From: DATHCB01 sp035319765
GTDB taxonomy: Archaea > Thermoproteota > Bathyarchaeia > Bathyarchaeales > SOJC01
DNA: 64,000 bases
Assembly: GCA_035319765.1 (NCBI GenBank)
Contig: DATHCB010000148.1
Location: 3,659 to 67,658 of the forward strand
Direction: 5' to 3'
Part shown: positions 35,564 to 44,994 of the stretch, piece after piece
How the letters are laid out: each line of letters begins with the position of its first letter
How positions within the stretch are numbered: the stretch's first letter is position 1
Made by a program: the position numbers and the translations under genes
The notes under the pieces: model-generated
Seen by the model: the letters and a program-made list of their open reading frames with translations, nothing else
What the model was told of the DNA's origin: nothing
The model's database searches: none

Positions 35564-36556
35564 ATGGGCTACGCTTACGGAACCGTTTTGTACAGACATG
35601 GTTTCAGAGTTCCAGACCAGTCAACTCAAAGACTCGATTTTGGACACAAATGCGAAAAAGAAGTCAGACTATTCTTTCCAGAAATCTTAGAAGAGATTCG
35701 TGGATTCACCGATGCATGTAACGCTTCATACGAAAATCTGGCAGCTCTCATATTAGGCATCGGAGCCTTTTCGCCCAAGGCGGCTTGCAGCATCTTTGCG
35801 GCGTTTAATGGCTCTCACGTAGTGTTCGGACGCAACTACGACTTTTACTATAGCCTCAAAGACAAGACCGAGAGCTACCTCACGTGCCCAAAGGACGGCT
35901 ACCGGAGCGTGGGGCAATCCGACATTTTCGTTGGAAGAGAAGACGGTATAAACGAGAAAGGGCTAGCAATTGGAATGACAGCCGTCGCAGCAAAGAATCT
36001 TAAACCAGGCGTAAGCTTCGCGCTTGCCACAAGATACATTCTTGACAAGCACGCCACAGTGGATGAAGCCGTCGAAACTCTTTCGCACGCGCATTTCTTG
36101 ACCACGAACAATTACCTGCTGGCAGACAGGAATGGCAACATGGCTGTCGTTGAAGCAAGTCCAGACAAGATAAGGATACGAAGACCCGAAAGGGGCGAGA
36201 ACTTCATAGTGTGCACAAACCATTTCTTGAACTCTGAAATGCTGGAAATGGAGGATCAAAAAGAAAGACCGCCCTACTCAATGGAAAGGTACGCCACTGT
36301 CCATAACACACTAAGACAGCGCGATGGAAAGATTGACACAAAAGCAGCGCAGAGGCTTTTATCAAACCACAGCGGCCACGTGTGCTCTCATGTCAATAGC
36401 ATTAAGCTCGGCACATTGTGGTCGATAGTTGCTAGGCTAAATGATCTCAAAGTGTTCAGGGCAGAAGGGGCACCGTGCAGAACGAAGTATAGACAAGACG
36501 AACGTCTCAATAGAGCAATTCAAACCCGACAAAAAGGAGCCAAGCCAACTGAATGA
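35564..36556 (+). CDS. C45-type NTN hydrolase (acyl-CoA:6-APA acyltransferase-like)
   Basis: 330 residues. The autocatalytic N-terminal nucleophile is C75 in AACSIFAAFNG, followed by HVVFGRNYDFYY as in peptidase C45/isopenicillin N acyltransferase and choloylglycine hydrolase-like enzymes. They cleave or transfer amide-linked acyl groups after self-processing before the Cys. ATG 35564 is probably not the real start: the family-like KGAYYDMG begins upstream in frame without a start codon, and ATG 35521 with GGAAAG before it opens MIRIPSKG in another frame. A frameshift near 35544 is therefore likely. Substrate unknown. Confidence 0.8.
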   Translation: MGYAYGTVLYRHGFRVPDQSTQRLDFGHKCEKEVRLFFPEILEEIRGFTDACNASYENLAALILGIGAFSPKAACSIFAAFNGSHVVFGRNYDFYYSLKDKTESYLTCPKDGYRSVGQSDIFVGREDGINEKGLAIGMTAVAAKNLKPGVSFALATRYILDKHATVDEAVETLSHAHFLTTNNYLLADRNGNMAVVEASPDKIRIRRPERGENFIVCTNHFLNSEMLEMEDQKERPPYSMERYATVHNTLRQRDGKIDTKAAQRLLSNHSGHVCSHVNSIKLGTLWSIVARLNDLKVFRAEGAPCRTKYRQDERLNRAIQTRQKGAKPTE

Positions 36557-36574
36557 CTTGTCCCTTCTTAGCAG

Positions 36575-36979
36575 CTATTGCTGCTCTCTCTCGTGGCGTT
36601 CCACCATGATGCACTTTTCGAATATTACGGCGATATTATTGTCTTTACAGAATTTTATCGCGGTCTCAGATTCGGAGCCCGGTTGCATCCACACTCGCTT
36701 GATGCCAAGTCTATTGCAGTCCTTGACAACTTCCTCAGTAACCTTCGGAGGCACCACGACATCGACGACGTCTGGCTTCTCCGGCAAAGTCTCCAGGCTT
36801 GGGTAGCACTTGTCGCCCAAGATCTCCTCTGCGTTCGGGTTTACTGGATACACTTTGTAGCCTCCGCTTTTCAGGTCTCTGTAGACACGATGGCCGTATT
36901 TTTCAGGATCTTTGCTAGCGCCCACGACGGCGATCAAGTTTTTCTTGTTGAGAAATTCCTCGATCAACTGCTCATCCAA
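36575..36979 (-). CDS. CoA-binding domain protein (YccU-like)
   Basis: 134 residues, a single Rossmann CoA_binding_2 domain: IAVVGASKDPEKYGHRVYRD, VYPVNPNAEEILGDKCYPSL, VDVVVPPKVTEEVV and VWMQPGSESE. Close in length to YccU-type stand-alone CoA-binding proteins, whose role is still poorly known. It starts at TTG with GGAGATT upstream and lies 24 bp after the thioredoxin gene on the same strand, so the two form an operon; a link to CoA-disulfide or thiol chemistry is an inference. Confidence 0.85.
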   Translation of the reverse strand: MDEQLIEEFLNKKNLIAVVGASKDPEKYGHRVYRDLKSGGYKVYPVNPNAEEILGDKCYPSLETLPEKPDVVDVVVPPKVTEEVVKDCNRLGIKRVWMQPGSESETAIKFCKDNNIAVIFEKCIMVERHEREQQ

Positions 36980-37003
36980 ACGCCGAATCTCCTGCAGGGG
37001 CGT

Positions 37004-37417
37004 CTAGATGCAGCGTGTTATTCTTTGTTCCAGCATTGGTCTCGGCATGGCGCCTACGATTCTATCCACGAGTTTGCCGTCCTTGAACACCAGCAGAGTT
37101 GGGATGCTCATAACTTGATACTCCGTTGAGACTTCACAGTTTTCATCGACGTTCAATTTGCCGAACAAGATTTTTCCGCAATAATCCTTTGCTAGTTCCT
37201 CCACAATTGGACCGATCATCCGACACGGACCACACCACGGCGCCCAGCAGTCAACCACAACAGCGGCGTTATTCTGAACCGTCTCCTTGAAAGTCGCGTC
37301 AGTTACCGTGATAGGTTTGTCAAAGTATTGCTTCTCCTCTTTTTCAATTACCTTTCGCGTCATTTCCTTCATTTTCGCCTGCTCGATCTTCTTCACTTCT
37401 TCATCATCGTCTTCCAT
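37004..37417 (-). CDS. trxA: thioredoxin
   Basis: 137 residues. The thioredoxin fold starts at about residue 35, with the redox motif WCGPC at 61-65, VVVDCWAPWCGPCRM, and the cis-proline in SIPTLLVF; D55 and C56 precede the active site. An acidic/basic helical extension of about 33 residues at the N-terminus (EEVKKIEQAKMKEMTRKV) is unusual and may be a coiled coil. It is cytosolic (no signal) and reduces disulfides. ATG with AAGGTG 6-8 bp upstream. First gene of a two-gene operon with the CoA-binding protein. The gap upstream holds GCGCGCGC near 37476. Confidence 0.9.
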   Translation of the reverse strand: MEDDDEEVKKIEQAKMKEMTRKVIEKEEKQYFDKPITVTDATFKETVQNNAAVVVDCWAPWCGPCRMIGPIVEELAKDYCGKILFGKLNVDENCEVSTEYQVMSIPTLLVFKDGKLVDRIVGAMPRPMLEQRITRCI

Positions 37418-37628
37418 CGGAACACCTTTCGTATGGAGAACTTTCTATCTGCTAGTTAATTAGGATTCTTTCTTTGCGCGCGCTCTTCGCGTGTTGCGAG
37501 TGCTCTGAATCTGACCTGCAAGCATTCTCTCACAGAACCATGGCATTGCATTGGGCGCGAAATTTGCTGTGGTTGCGTAGTTGGTGGTGCTACATGAATC
37601 GAAGGCTCTCACCTTCGACCGATCGAAC

Positions 37629-37662
37629 GTGAATTCTGAGTACGAATTTTGTCTTCATAATC
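37629..37662 (+). repeat. 33-bp segment repeated at 42568-42600
   Basis: GTGAATTCTGAGTACGAATT then TTGTCTTCATAAT; its partner has four or five substitutions. The encoded SEYEFCLHN and SEYEPCVHN are alike. The copies diverge right after CATAAT; in the second copy GCGCGCGCG follows. Confidence 0.7.
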
Positions 37663-37692
37663 AAAATATCTATATTGCTGAAAGCTGTCTTC

Positions 37693-38040
37693 ATGCAATC
37701 CGAAACCGAGAACTTCTCTGTCGAGCTTGGATTACCAGTCCCTTTGAAGCATCGCAGCAGGAGTTTTGAATTGTTCGAAGAGTACAGTGGCAAAGGCATT
37801 GCTGAAACGGTTAAAGATCGCAAAGAGTCCTATGCAAAAGCCGATTCACGAACTAAGATGGAAATCGAAACAAGAACAAACGATGAGATCTCGAACTTCC
37901 AAAACTGGCTTGAATCAGTAAAGAAACTCACACCTCAAACAGCTTATTTCTATTCGATCAGTCTCAAGAGCCTATTCATCGGTCTACCGACAGGCCCTCA
38001 AATCGCTCAACTATTCAGCTCCATACTGGAGAACTTCTAG
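37693..38040 (+). CDS. hypothetical soluble protein
   Basis: 115 residues from ATG 37693 (37675 is an alternative). Charged and helical, with KDRKESYAKADSRTKMEIET, ISNFQNWLESVKKLTPQTAY and a hydrophobic C-terminal stretch (YSISLKSLFIGLPTGPQIAQ). No membrane helix or known domain is recognised. It lies in a region with duplicated fragments, so it may be a remnant of a longer gene. 38041-38234 holds AGGAGG at 38201-38206 ahead of the next gene and nothing else. Confidence 0.45.
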   Translation: MQSETENFSVELGLPVPLKHRSRSFELFEEYSGKGIAETVKDRKESYAKADSRTKMEIETRTNDEISNFQNWLESVKKLTPQTAYFYSISLKSLFIGLPTGPQIAQLFSSILENF

Positions 38041-38234
38041 AAGCAGCAACACACAATATCTGTGGTGCACAGCATCGCGTCTTTTCCTGAATACGGAGCC
38101 CGACGGTCTATTTTCGTGACGCACTCAGGTGCAGTTTGTCAGATTTCATATTCCTAATGCTAATTCATAACAGATACCAACTGGACCCGCAGGCGTTTTA
38201 AGGAGGATCCACAACCAGAAGTAGTGATGCGGCA

Positions 38235-38774
38235 ATGATTACTGAGAAAAAAACGCGGTACTTCTCCAGTGGCTTCAAGATTGCGATCGTCATTTCATTA
38301 ATCGTCCTACTAGCTAGTGCCCTACTCTGGGCCAACTATGCAGCCCTTACTGCTACGCCCACACAAGCACAACACGCAACGCAAACGATAACGTCCGAAC
38401 GGCAAACCGCCACGTGGCAAGGCATATTCCTGAACAACCTTCGGGCAAGCTGGTTTCTGATCGTTCCAGTCCTCGGTTTGGCCGTCTTCTTTTTCATCTG
38501 GTACAACACAGCGACCATCCTAGGCCTTGAAAGCGCCTATTACAACGTCAACGCTTCACTCGTTGTTCTACTTACACTAGGTGTAGGAGCCCTAGAAATC
38601 GCAGCATATATCATAGCCTTCGCAGAAAACCTCTACATCATTTATCTGGCGGTGGCCAACCTCGGAGCCATAAAAAGGATTAAGACGCAGTCATGGAAAA
38701 CTTGGATAACATACGCCCTGCTGCTACTCATCGCTGCCATAGTTGAAGCAGGGCTAATCAGCAGAGGGTTATAG
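38235..38774 (+). CDS. SpoIIM/DUF95-like membrane protein
   Basis: 179 residues with about four membrane helices: IAIVISLIVLLASALLWANY, WFLIVPVLGLAVFFFIWYN, a third in VVLLTLGVGALEIAAYI, and ITYALLLLIAAIVEAGLI. The pattern FLNNLRASWFLIVPVLG ... G-LE---Y--AF---L is that of stage II sporulation protein M-like (DUF95) proteins, common in archaea with unknown role. A truncated paralogue with 60% or so similarity lies at 42602. Stop followed shortly by GAGCGCGCGCG (38783). Confidence 0.7.
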   Translation: MITEKKTRYFSSGFKIAIVISLIVLLASALLWANYAALTATPTQAQHATQTITSERQTATWQGIFLNNLRASWFLIVPVLGLAVFFFIWYNTATILGLESAYYNVNASLVVLLTLGVGALEIAAYIIAFAENLYIIYLAVANLGAIKRIKTQSWKTWITYALLLLIAAIVEAGLISRGL

Positions 38775-38942
38775 CTTCGACTGAGCGCGCGCGAAACCTA
38801 AGACTTGGCTTCTTTTAAGACCTGTGAAGAAGCATACAATGATAAAATAGGGAGGTAAGTGAAAGCAAATATGAATGCAGAGCAGACCTAGCGCGCCAAG
38901 AAAGAAAGAGGGGGTTTAGTGCGTTTATTTTGTGCCATGTAT

Positions 38943-41900
38943 TCACTCGATGCCACGGAGAGTAACGTTGTAGTCCGCTATCAGGCTCATGTTTTGTCCT
39001 AGCGTTATCGTTATCGTAGCATCTGTGCTGAAAATGCTACTACCATTCGACCACCCAACGAAGGAGATCGTGGCGCCAAGCTTGCCGGTGCCTGTTTTAT
39101 AAATTGTCGGGCTTACTGTTATAGTGTAGTTTCCTGGCAGAAGCACCACGCTCCCCGATCCATATGTACCTACAGTCTGACCTTGACTGTTCACGATTTT
39201 GAAGGCTAGGTTTGGTACGGTTGTGTTTGCTGATAGCGTTAGGACGTAGCCAACGGTGACAGTTGCAGTGCTGGACGTTGCATGAGATCCTAAACCATCG
39301 GTAACATTGAGGAAGACGGTGTAAGAACCCGTGGAAGACGGAGTGAAAGTCCAAGAAGCACCAGTAGCACCAGAAACAGCAACACCGTTCGAGTACCACT
39401 GATACGAATACGGAGAAGTACCGCCCGAGACTGTTGAGTTAAAGGTCTGGGACTGTCCAACAACCAAACTAGCAGAAATAGGCGAGATAGAAACAGAAGG
39501 CGCAGCGTTCACAACAACTGAGATAGAAGCAGATGTCGCAGTCACTGGAGTGGTAGCGCTGTCGGTAATCTGTTCGTAAATAGTGTGTGAACCAGCCGAG
39601 GACGGGGAATAAGTCCAAATGGAGGCGGTAGCTCCCGAGACGGCTTTACCATCAAGATACCATTGAAAAGAATAAGGCTGAGTGCCGCCCCCTGTGTCAC
39701 CAAGAGTAATGAAGGTTACAGATTGGCCTGCATCCATGGTGAAAGGCACGGGCTGGGGCACGGTAAATGGTAATGTAAATGATTGGCTCGCATTTACACC
39801 GCTGAAATAAACAATCGCGCGCGCGCCGCTTGTGTAGTTAATTGTGATACTACCAGAGTAACCTGGGTCACCTGGCACCACCTGTTGCAGTGAAACGCCG
39901 AAGACTAGGTAGTCAGGGTAATTCGAAGGGAGCGGCAAATTAACAGTGATAGTGGCACCGCTATGTGTGAGTGCGTTGTAGTAAGCACCCACATAACCCA
40001 GACCAGGCTTTAACGGCGGCAGTGATTGATCAAACGTTAGTCCCCAATAGCACGGAACACTGATATCATCAGGGTCCATTGCAGTTATCATTACTGTCAC
40101 CGGCACGGGCGCTTGTGAAATTATACCGATCCATAACGCTGAATTAACGGTCACAGTCGCGGCGTTGGATTTTGCTGATACATCTAGCGAGTCCGTGACT
40201 ACCACGTAGACGGTATAAGAACCCGCAGTGGAGGGCATCAAAGTCCAACTTGAGCTGGTTGCGCCTGAGACCGCTGTTCCATTCTGGTACCACTTATAGG
40301 AGTACGGGGATTTGCCTCTCGAGGCGCTAGACGTGAAAGTCTGACTCTGACCAACATCCAAAGTTACGGAAGTGGGCGAGATAGACACAGAGGGACCATC
40401 CCACAACGTTGTTCCATATGTTGGTTGGGCCATTCCGTAGCCAAGGATGAGAGATTCTGGATGTTGACCCGTTGTCGGATAGTAGTAATAACCCTTTTCT
40501 CCAAACCATGTTGGAGCGAAATAGTTGCCAACGCCGAATATAACGCTCGTCAATGAGCCGCCAAGGTATGCATAGGCTGTCGGCACGGAATCTGTTAGCG
40601 ATACGGGGTGCCAAGCACTGTTGAAATAATACTCTATTGCTCCAAGATACGTGCTGCTAGCGCTATTGAAGAACCCGATCTGGAATGGCGTTCCACCACT
40701 AAAGTCAGATGAACTCAGGTCGTTTGTTTCAACGGCAACGCTGGATTGATTTCCTTTCATGATGGTTGAGCGTTCGTCACTGACGGGCAGACCCGAAATT
40801 GAATTGCCATTCAAGATTCGTTTGCCAAAATTGAATTGCCATGCGTTAGTCGTGCTGTTGTACGTAATCGACATGTTGTAAGGCGTGCCCAATTGAACAT
40901 TTGACGCTTGCCATGTTGGCCATACCCCAGATTGCGGATAAACGGCTTTATTGTTGCTGAGGTCCCAGCATTCTATCTGAACATAGTACGATTGTCCAAT
41001 CTGCATTTCGACTATCTGCCATCCGTACGAGCCGTCACTCATCGTCAAAACATCGTCCCCTAAGTAGTAGGTCGCACTTGAACTTTGCCAGGACCCCCAC
41101 GAACCATACGAAAGGATCCCTGACACAGGGGAATTGCCAGAGATCTGCCCTGGATCAGCATACGCTCCCAAAGCCCATGTCCCATTATAATAGAATGTTG
41201 CGATGCAGCCCGACCATGGCTCTGATGCGGTTAAGGTCGTACCTGAATCAGCGGGTCCGGCCGTGTTGCTGATGTTCCAAAGATAGGCTTCCGAAATGCC
41301 ATTCGTTAAAGCTCCATCATACATCAAAAACCCGTTTCTTGGATTGGTTTGGGCGGAAGCAGCCGCTAGTGTTGACCCTATCCACAACTCTTGAGCGTCG
41401 TTTGTGCTAGCTATAGTCCCGGTGTCAGTGGAAGCGCTGGTTCCGCTGTTCGTAGCGGTTTTGTCCACGAGGGCTAAACGGTAAGGGAAAAACCATGGGT
41501 GGTCGGCAATCGCAGAAGTAGGAAGGTTGTTGAAGTAGATCGTAATTCCTCCTGAATAGCTGCTGCCCTCGGTGACGTTGCCATACCAAATCTCATTGTC
41601 ATAATAGTTGCTGCCTTGGGAAGTAGACTTGGAGACAGCTTTGCTCCACATGATGCCTGTTTGGCTTATGCTGGCAATCGTATCCGAGCTTGAAGTACCT
41701 ATACTGCCGAGAGTAAGCACCAAGATACCAATGCTTGATACCGGGTCGCTCGTATTAGATGAGACCGCGCCCGAAGTTGTGTCCTTTTTTTCCCCACTGT
41801 TTTGTGCCTTGGCAAAGCTCAGCGAGGAGGCAACTGCCAGCGGCGTCGTTTTGCCAGAGTTTAATGCAGTCGCTGACGATCCCAATTGCTTCGACAAATC

Positions 41901-42059
41901 CAAACTGGATGGAACTCTGATACCCGCAGTGGGAGTTAAGGTTGGATAGCAGGACCCGAGGACTGATTTTGGTTCAGCTCGAGCTTGCAAACAGAAGCTA
42001 GGCGAAAGCGATGCGAAAATGATGAAAAGCACAGATACAAATATTAATTCCTTTTTCAT
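38943..42059 (-). CDS. large secreted protein with Ig/PKD-like repeats
   Basis: 1038 residues; start ATG with AAAGGAG upstream, signal peptide ending near LQARAE. The first 560 residues form a beta-rich region with LWIGSTLAAA, GFLMYDGALTNG and YYVQIECWDLSN, resembling a concanavalin/lectin-like module. Three PKD/Ig-like domains follow, each with VxLDVGQSQTFTS, YSYKWYxNGTAVSGATSSSW and GSYTVYVVVTD. A last domain (SANTTVPNLAF, PGNYTITVSP, SFVGWSNGS) ends the protein without a membrane anchor. Likely an extracellular adhesin or polymer-binding protein. GCGCGC occurs inside coding sequence (SGARAIV) without disruption. Confidence 0.75.
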   Translation of the reverse strand: MKKELIFVSVLFIIFASLSPSFCLQARAEPKSVLGSCYPTLTPTAGIRVPSSLDLSKQLGSSATALNSGKTTPLAVASSLSFAKAQNSGEKKDTTSGAVSSNTSDPVSSIGILVLTLGSIGTSSSDTIASISQTGIMWSKAVSKSTSQGSNYYDNEIWYGNVTEGSSYSGGITIYFNNLPTSAIADHPWFFPYRLALVDKTATNSGTSASTDTGTIASTNDAQELWIGSTLAAASAQTNPRNGFLMYDGALTNGISEAYLWNISNTAGPADSGTTLTASEPWSGCIATFYYNGTWALGAYADPGQISGNSPVSGILSYGSWGSWQSSSATYYLGDDVLTMSDGSYGWQIVEMQIGQSYYVQIECWDLSNNKAVYPQSGVWPTWQASNVQLGTPYNMSITYNSTTNAWQFNFGKRILNGNSISGLPVSDERSTIMKGNQSSVAVETNDLSSSDFSGGTPFQIGFFNSASSTYLGAIEYYFNSAWHPVSLTDSVPTAYAYLGGSLTSVIFGVGNYFAPTWFGEKGYYYYPTTGQHPESLILGYGMAQPTYGTTLWDGPSVSISPTSVTLDVGQSQTFTSSASRGKSPYSYKWYQNGTAVSGATSSSWTLMPSTAGSYTVYVVVTDSLDVSAKSNAATVTVNSALWIGIISQAPVPVTVMITAMDPDDISVPCYWGLTFDQSLPPLKPGLGYVGAYYNALTHSGATITVNLPLPSNYPDYLVFGVSLQQVVPGDPGYSGSITINYTSGARAIVYFSGVNASQSFTLPFTVPQPVPFTMDAGQSVTFITLGDTGGGTQPYSFQWYLDGKAVSGATASIWTYSPSSAGSHTIYEQITDSATTPVTATSASISVVVNAAPSVSISPISASLVVGQSQTFNSTVSGGTSPYSYQWYSNGVAVSGATGASWTFTPSSTGSYTVFLNVTDGLGSHATSSTATVTVGYVLTLSANTTVPNLAFKIVNSQGQTVGTYGSGSVVLLPGNYTITVSPTIYKTGTGKLGATISFVGWSNGSSIFSTDATITITLGQNMSLIADYNVTLRGIE

Positions 42060-42308
42060 TTTCCTTTTTCTCCTTTGATTAAGAAGTCCAGTGTTATCTC
42101 ACGTTCACTTATTCCGTTTTTGCACAAGTTCATTTCAAAAGCTTTTGTTATTATTGCGTTTTTTGCTTTTATGACGAAAAAAAGAAAAAAAGAAGGAATC
42201 AGCGCGCGTCCTTTCCCTCATTGGAAGCGGTTGCTACACTTGTGTTGCTATACTGCTCCGCACGAGAAGCATCCTGCGCGTCAGGAGCCTATTCGGCTTT
42301 ACTGCATC

Positions 42309-42503
42309 TTAAGGTGACTTGCTGTTTTCAGTGATCGCTTTATGTGTCAGCACTTTATTGAGATGTTCTAAAGCGTTAGGCTTCTCGACTAGCCCGGAGG
42401 CTAGTGCTAGGGCGTAGAGTAGCTCTTCTTGTTTTGTTGCGGTACTTGGAACTTGAGGAAGCGTTCTACCGGTTATGCGTTCTACTGCGATGGATGTGAA
42501 GTG
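42309..42503 (-). pseudogene. start-less coding remnant
   Basis: The minus strand is open for about 65 codons, SIAVERITGRTLPQVPSTAT, KQEELLYALALASGLVEKPN, ALEHLNKVLTHKAI, then stop. It is protein-like but contains no start codon and no methionine. Upstream on its strand lies the repeat shared with 37629. I read it as the 3' end of a lost gene. Together with 42060-42308 (GCGCGCG at 42202, no gene) this belongs to a scrambled interval. Confidence 0.4.
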
Positions 42504-42567
42504 TATCGTGGTTGTGGTTAACGATCATTATTGTGCATCGAAAACTTGCGCTTCAAACTGCCCTGAA

Positions 42568-42600
42568 GTGAATTCTGAGTATGAACCTTGTGTTCATAAT
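42568..42600 (+). repeat. partner of the 37629-37662 repeat
   Basis: GTGAATTCTGAGTATGAACC then TTGTGTTCATAAT, directly followed by AGCGCGCGCG. Confidence 0.7.
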
Positions 42601-42601
42601 A

Positions 42602-42847
42602 GCGCGCGCGTACAAACATGTCAATGCTTTGATTATCGTTCTAGTCACGTTCGCTCTCTTTCCGCTTGAAATTTTAGCCTATATTTTTGCTTTCGCAGAA
42701 AGCCTTTGCGTCACTTACCTAGCGGTGCCCAAGCTCGGCGCCTGGGAGAGAATTAGGAAGCAATCATGGAGAACCGTGATAATCTTCGTTCTGCTACTGC
42801 TCGGTAGCGCCATAGCCGAGGCGATTCTTATCAGCATAGGGTTGTAA
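42602..42847 (+). pseudogene. 5'-truncated SpoIIM-like paralogue
   Basis: From the GCGCGCGCG at 42602 onward the frame reads YKHVNALIIVLVTFALFPLE, ILAYIFAFAESLCVTYLAV and a tail ISIGL. It aligns along its length with the last 75 residues of the protein at 38235 (YNVNASLVVLLTLGVGALE..., ISRGL). The first half, including two helices, is missing, and similarity stops exactly at GCGCGCGCG. An ATG at 42581 could still start an 88-residue product, but that N-terminus comes from the unrelated repeat. Confidence 0.6.
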
Positions 42848-42984
42848 ATCTGACCCAGGTCACGATGCTCGATGGATCAATGCCACTATTGCATGCGTAT
42901 GGGCGTTCATCCGTAAAACACTTCACGTAACTTTGCGTTGGTCTGCTTTATTGGCTCCTAGCCCTCTGGAATATGATTTGGGGT

Positions 42985-43005
42985 CACTCGTTTAGTTAGC
43001 GAGTG
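42985..43005. terminator. hairpin in intergenic region
   Basis: CACTCG (42985-42990) and CGAGTG (43000-43005) with a 9-base loop. The rest of 42848-43176 shows no gene. Confidence 0.3.
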
Positions 43006-43176
43006 TATAGAAAGGGCTTATCTATTCACTTGTCGATACATCATAAAGACATTTTGGCTCTTGATTTCTCCGTCGACTTATCAAGACATTTGTCCAAGCA
43101 TGTTTTCTGGAGATTCTCCACCAAACCGAGGAAGAAAGCTGGAATCGCCAGTTTCACGAATAAAAAAAGGATGGGT

Positions 43177-44505
43177 TTATTGTGTTTCTTTGACAGTTCT
43201 CTTCTTGACGAAAACTAGCGCTACTGTTGCCGCCGCCATCGTAAGGAATAGTAAGGCTGGAGTCGCGAATTCAGGCACCGCGTTAGGGGAGCCCGTCACA
43301 GTTCCCGATATACTTCCAGATTGCGCTGGCGGAATCGGAGTCAACTGGAAGTTGACGTTGGACGTCGTTTGGTTAACCGTCACACTTACGCCTGTAATAG
43401 TCGTCGAGTTGTAGCCAGTAGCTGACGCCGTGACATTGTACGTCCCTGTGCCCATGCCGTCCGAGATGACATAGTTGCCACTAGCATCAGTAACGGCACT
43501 TCCAAAGCCAGCCAAGCCGCCATCTGCATCTACGAAAGCGCCTTCGATCGGGTTGCCATTGCTCATGTCAGTAACTTTACCAGTTATAATGCCCGACGGA
43601 GTAGGCGGGGTAACAGTGATTTCCATGTTCACGTTAGACGTTTCTTGCCCTGCTGTGACACTGACGCCTGTGGTTTCATTAAAGCCGAAACTGCCATGTT
43701 CGCTGTAATCCGCAAAGACGGTGTAGGTGCCATTACCTAAGCCACTCACTATGTTATAATATCCAGTCGCGTTAGAAGTCGCGCTTCCAAAATACGAACC
43801 GTATGTCGCCTCCACGCTCGCGTTTGCCAACGGGGCACCACTAGGATAAGCAGTTATTCTTCCAGAAATTGTGCCCGACCTCGCAAGCGCCAGATTAACT
43901 CCTGATGTAGTAGCGCCCGCAGTCACTGAGACTCCGCTGACTGTGCCCGTAACGTAGCCTGTCGGAAATAGTACGGTAACATTGTACGTGCCTGTAGCCA
44001 AGTTAGTTGCAATCGTGTAGTCGCCGTTTGAATCGGTTACTGCGAACCAGCCAAAGCTTCCCCCGCTACTCGAGGAGGCGTAGACGTCCACACCCTGCAA
44101 AGGAGCCGACGAAACCGCATCTGTCACTTTGCCAGTGATAGCGCCAGAAAGGTTGAGGTAAAGGTTCGTGCCTGAAGTCGTGTGTCCCACCGTGACCTGA
44201 GCAGTGGCGTTACTAATCATGTATCCAGTCGCGATTGCCTCTACAGTGTAATTGCCTGATCCAAGCCCGCTATTAATCAAGTAGGCTCCAGATGAATCCG
44301 TTACAGCATATCCCGAACCATTTGCGCCCGACGCGCTGACTATGGCGTTGACAACCGGTATTCCTGAAGCAGCATAAACGACACCTGAAAAGCGCACGTT
44401 CGAAGCCTGCGAAACCAGCACTAGAGACCAATTGCCTATCAAACTGAGAACTAACAGCGAAATCAAAATTTCCGAGAGAATCCCTCGTTTGAAAACCAAC
44501 TCCAT
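43177..44505 (-). CDS. surface protein with four to five CnaB-like repeats and C-terminal anchor
   Basis: 442 residues. A signal sequence (ILSEILISLLVLSLIGNW) is followed by repeats of about 85-95 residues with ITGKVTDxxxGxPLxGVxV, AVTDSxGxYxI and GTYNVTVxATGY: carboxypeptidase-regulatory-like/CnaB domains, each with a GVSVTAGxTTSNVN linker. The end, AVPEFATPALLFLTMAAATV with KKR, is a PEF-type anchor. A rod-like surface protein is likely. Start ATG with TAGGTG upstream and a TAATATG box about 38 bp before it. Confidence 0.8.
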   Translation of the reverse strand: MELVFKRGILSEILISLLVLSLIGNWSLVLVSQASNVRFSGVVYAASGIPVVNAIVSASGANGSGYAVTDSSGAYLINSGLGSGNYTVEAIATGYMISNATAQVTVGHTTSGTNLYLNLSGAITGKVTDAVSSAPLQGVDVYASSSSGGSFGWFAVTDSNGDYTIATNLATGTYNVTVLFPTGYVTGTVSGVSVTAGATTSGVNLALARSGTISGRITAYPSGAPLANASVEATYGSYFGSATSNATGYYNIVSGLGNGTYTVFADYSEHGSFGFNETTGVSVTAGQETSNVNMEITVTPPTPSGIITGKVTDMSNGNPIEGAFVDADGGLAGFGSAVTDASGNYVISDGMGTGTYNVTASATGYNSTTITGVSVTVNQTTSNVNFQLTPIPPAQSGSISGTVTGSPNAVPEFATPALLFLTMAAATVALVFVKKRTVKETQ

Positions 44506-44678
44506 ACAAACACACCTAACTATTAGGTCAAGGAGTTCATATTAAAGACTTACGCCCATGCATGCGCAATTTTTTCAGCCTTATTTTCCATTATCTTAAC
44601 GTTTATAGTTTTTGTTTCATTCACTGGCAAGTTCGCGATCTATGTTCTATTAGTTTTTCCATAAGAATTCGCGGTCGT

Positions 44679-44891
44679 CTACTGCATTCTCTGCTTGTTT
44701 AGTGTTCTGAAGATCAAGTTGGCGATCGATGTGACCAATATTTCTGCCACGATCCACTCTATGAAGGAAAGAATCCCAATAGTGAATAGGACTGTGAACA
44801 CAATTACCAAAGCTATGGCAATTAAGCCGACGATTCTCTTGCTTCCACCTCTCTTGACGGGGTTGGCACTTCTAGCCACGATCATAAGCAT
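44679..44891 (-). CDS. small membrane protein
   Basis: 70 residues from ATG 44891 (a GTG at 44903 is in frame). A basic N-terminus (ANPVKRGGSKR) leads into one long or two short helices (IVGLIAIALVIVFTVLFTIG, FIEWIVAEILVTSIANLIF). A TATA-like GATTATAT about 43 bp upstream of the ATG supports expression. Function unknown. Confidence 0.5.
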   Translation of the reverse strand: MLMIVARSANPVKRGGSKRIVGLIAIALVIVFTVLFTIGILSFIEWIVAEILVTSIANLIFRTLNKQRMQ

Positions 44892-44994
44892 CACACTGTG
44901 CACAGCTCATAGAAGCATCGTAAATGATGTATATAATCACACTTAAACGACAAAATTACCCTGAACCAAGAGCGTACCGCGTGTTCCTCTTAAA

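Noticed and set aside
36578..37129. 183-codon plus-strand frame across the CoA-binding and thioredoxin genes
   Set aside because: Antisense to two clear genes.
41608..41949. 113-codon plus-strand frame in the large surface gene
   Set aside because: Lies antisense to the signal-peptide end of a well-supported gene.
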